Shown here: one piece after another, positions 6,122 to 6,353 of the stretch
How positions within the stretch are numbered: the stretch's first letter is position 1
Layout of the letters: every line of letters starts with the position of its first letter
From: Pyrinomonadaceae bacterium
GTDB lineage: Bacteria > Acidobacteriota > Blastocatellia > Pyrinomonadales > Pyrinomonadaceae
DNA length: 6,353 nt
Assembly: GCA_013812565.1 (NCBI GenBank)
Contig: JACCTF010000039.1
Span: forward strand, 1 to 6,353
Direction of reading: 5' to 3'
The notes under the pieces: generated by a model
Seen by the model: the letters and a program-made list of their open reading frames with translations, nothing else
The model's database searches: none
What the model was told of the DNA's origin: nothing
Translations under genes and position numbers: made by a program

Positions 6122-6353
6122 ATGCTTAACCTACGTATCTCTCTAGCGGCAAAGTGGCTGGCCTTCCAGGTTGTCGGCTTCAGTCTCATCTTGTGCTTAG
6201 TTGGGGTGGTTCAATATAGAAACATTCGCGATGCATCGTACAAAGACGTTGAGGATGTGGGTGAGGCCGTCAGCCAGTCCTTCAAAGAGATGCTGGTCCA
6301 AAACCCGGAGCTATTCAAGACCGGGACGCTCGAACCGGTCTTGCTCCGCTTCA
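6122..6353 (+). CDS. Membrane-anchored, probably sensor-type protein, 3'-truncated
   Basis: 77 codons are visible and the frame is still open at the window edge. After MLNLRISLAAK comes one hydrophobic helix (about residues 12-30, WLAFQVVGFSLILCLVGVV), then QYRNIRDASY and an acidic, mostly helical stretch with DVEDVGEAVSQSFKEML. A short positive N-terminus, one membrane helix and then a presumably periplasmic helical region is the usual beginning of bacterial signalling proteins (histidine kinases, chemoreceptors, cyclases). No HAMP, kinase or other output domain is reached, so the class is inferred. The alternative ATG at 6116 would overlap the upstream stop as ATGA and add only Met-Lys. The gene probably shares an mRNA with the broken envelope-protein gene before it. 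Confidence 0.6.
   Translation, partial: MLNLRISLAAKWLAFQVVGFSLILCLVGVVQYRNIRDASYKDVEDVGEAVSQSFKEMLVQNPELFKTGTLEPVLLRF

Overview
The window looks like a chromosomal piece from an Acidobacteriota-type soil bacterium. The main evidence is a very long Oar-like TonB-dependent receptor of the kind greatly expanded in that phylum, next to an exported sulfatase. Taxonomy is inferred from protein style only; no marker gene is present. Both long genes are uninterrupted, so the sequence quality appears good.

Layout: (1) bases 2-2926, plus strand: a 5'-truncated Oar-like outer-membrane receptor, with most of the plug and the whole beta-barrel. (2) bases 2927-3067: a short convergent gap with only a weak hairpin. 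(3) bases 3068-4603, minus strand: a complete, signal-peptide-bearing sulfatase of the heparan N-sulfatase (sulfamidase) family, with a good Shine-Dalgarno site and a plausible promoter about 205 bases upstream. (4) bases 4604-5619: about 1 kb without a convincing gene. It holds a short start-less open frame (4831-4974) and, at about 5187-5452, a cluster of small hairpins and repeated GTGCGGG/CCCGCAC elements. Part of that cluster resembles the 3' end of a bacterial group II intron read on the minus strand. (5) bases 5620-6119, plus strand: a secreted or outer-membrane protein gene split over three frames by two apparent single-base insertions. (6) bases 6122-6353, plus strand: the N-terminus of a membrane-anchored, probably sensor-type protein that runs off the window, apparently translationally coupled to the broken gene.

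How the parts relate: the receptor (import across the outer membrane) and the sulfatase (periplasmic or extracellular desulfation, probably of sulfated glycans) would suit a glycan-scavenging locus. However, they are convergent, so they are not one operon. The right-hand genes look like a separate two-gene unit (envelope protein plus membrane sensor) whose first gene is decaying. I found no CRISPR array, tRNA, rRNA, transposase or defence system. The least explained part is the structured gap at about 5187-5452.
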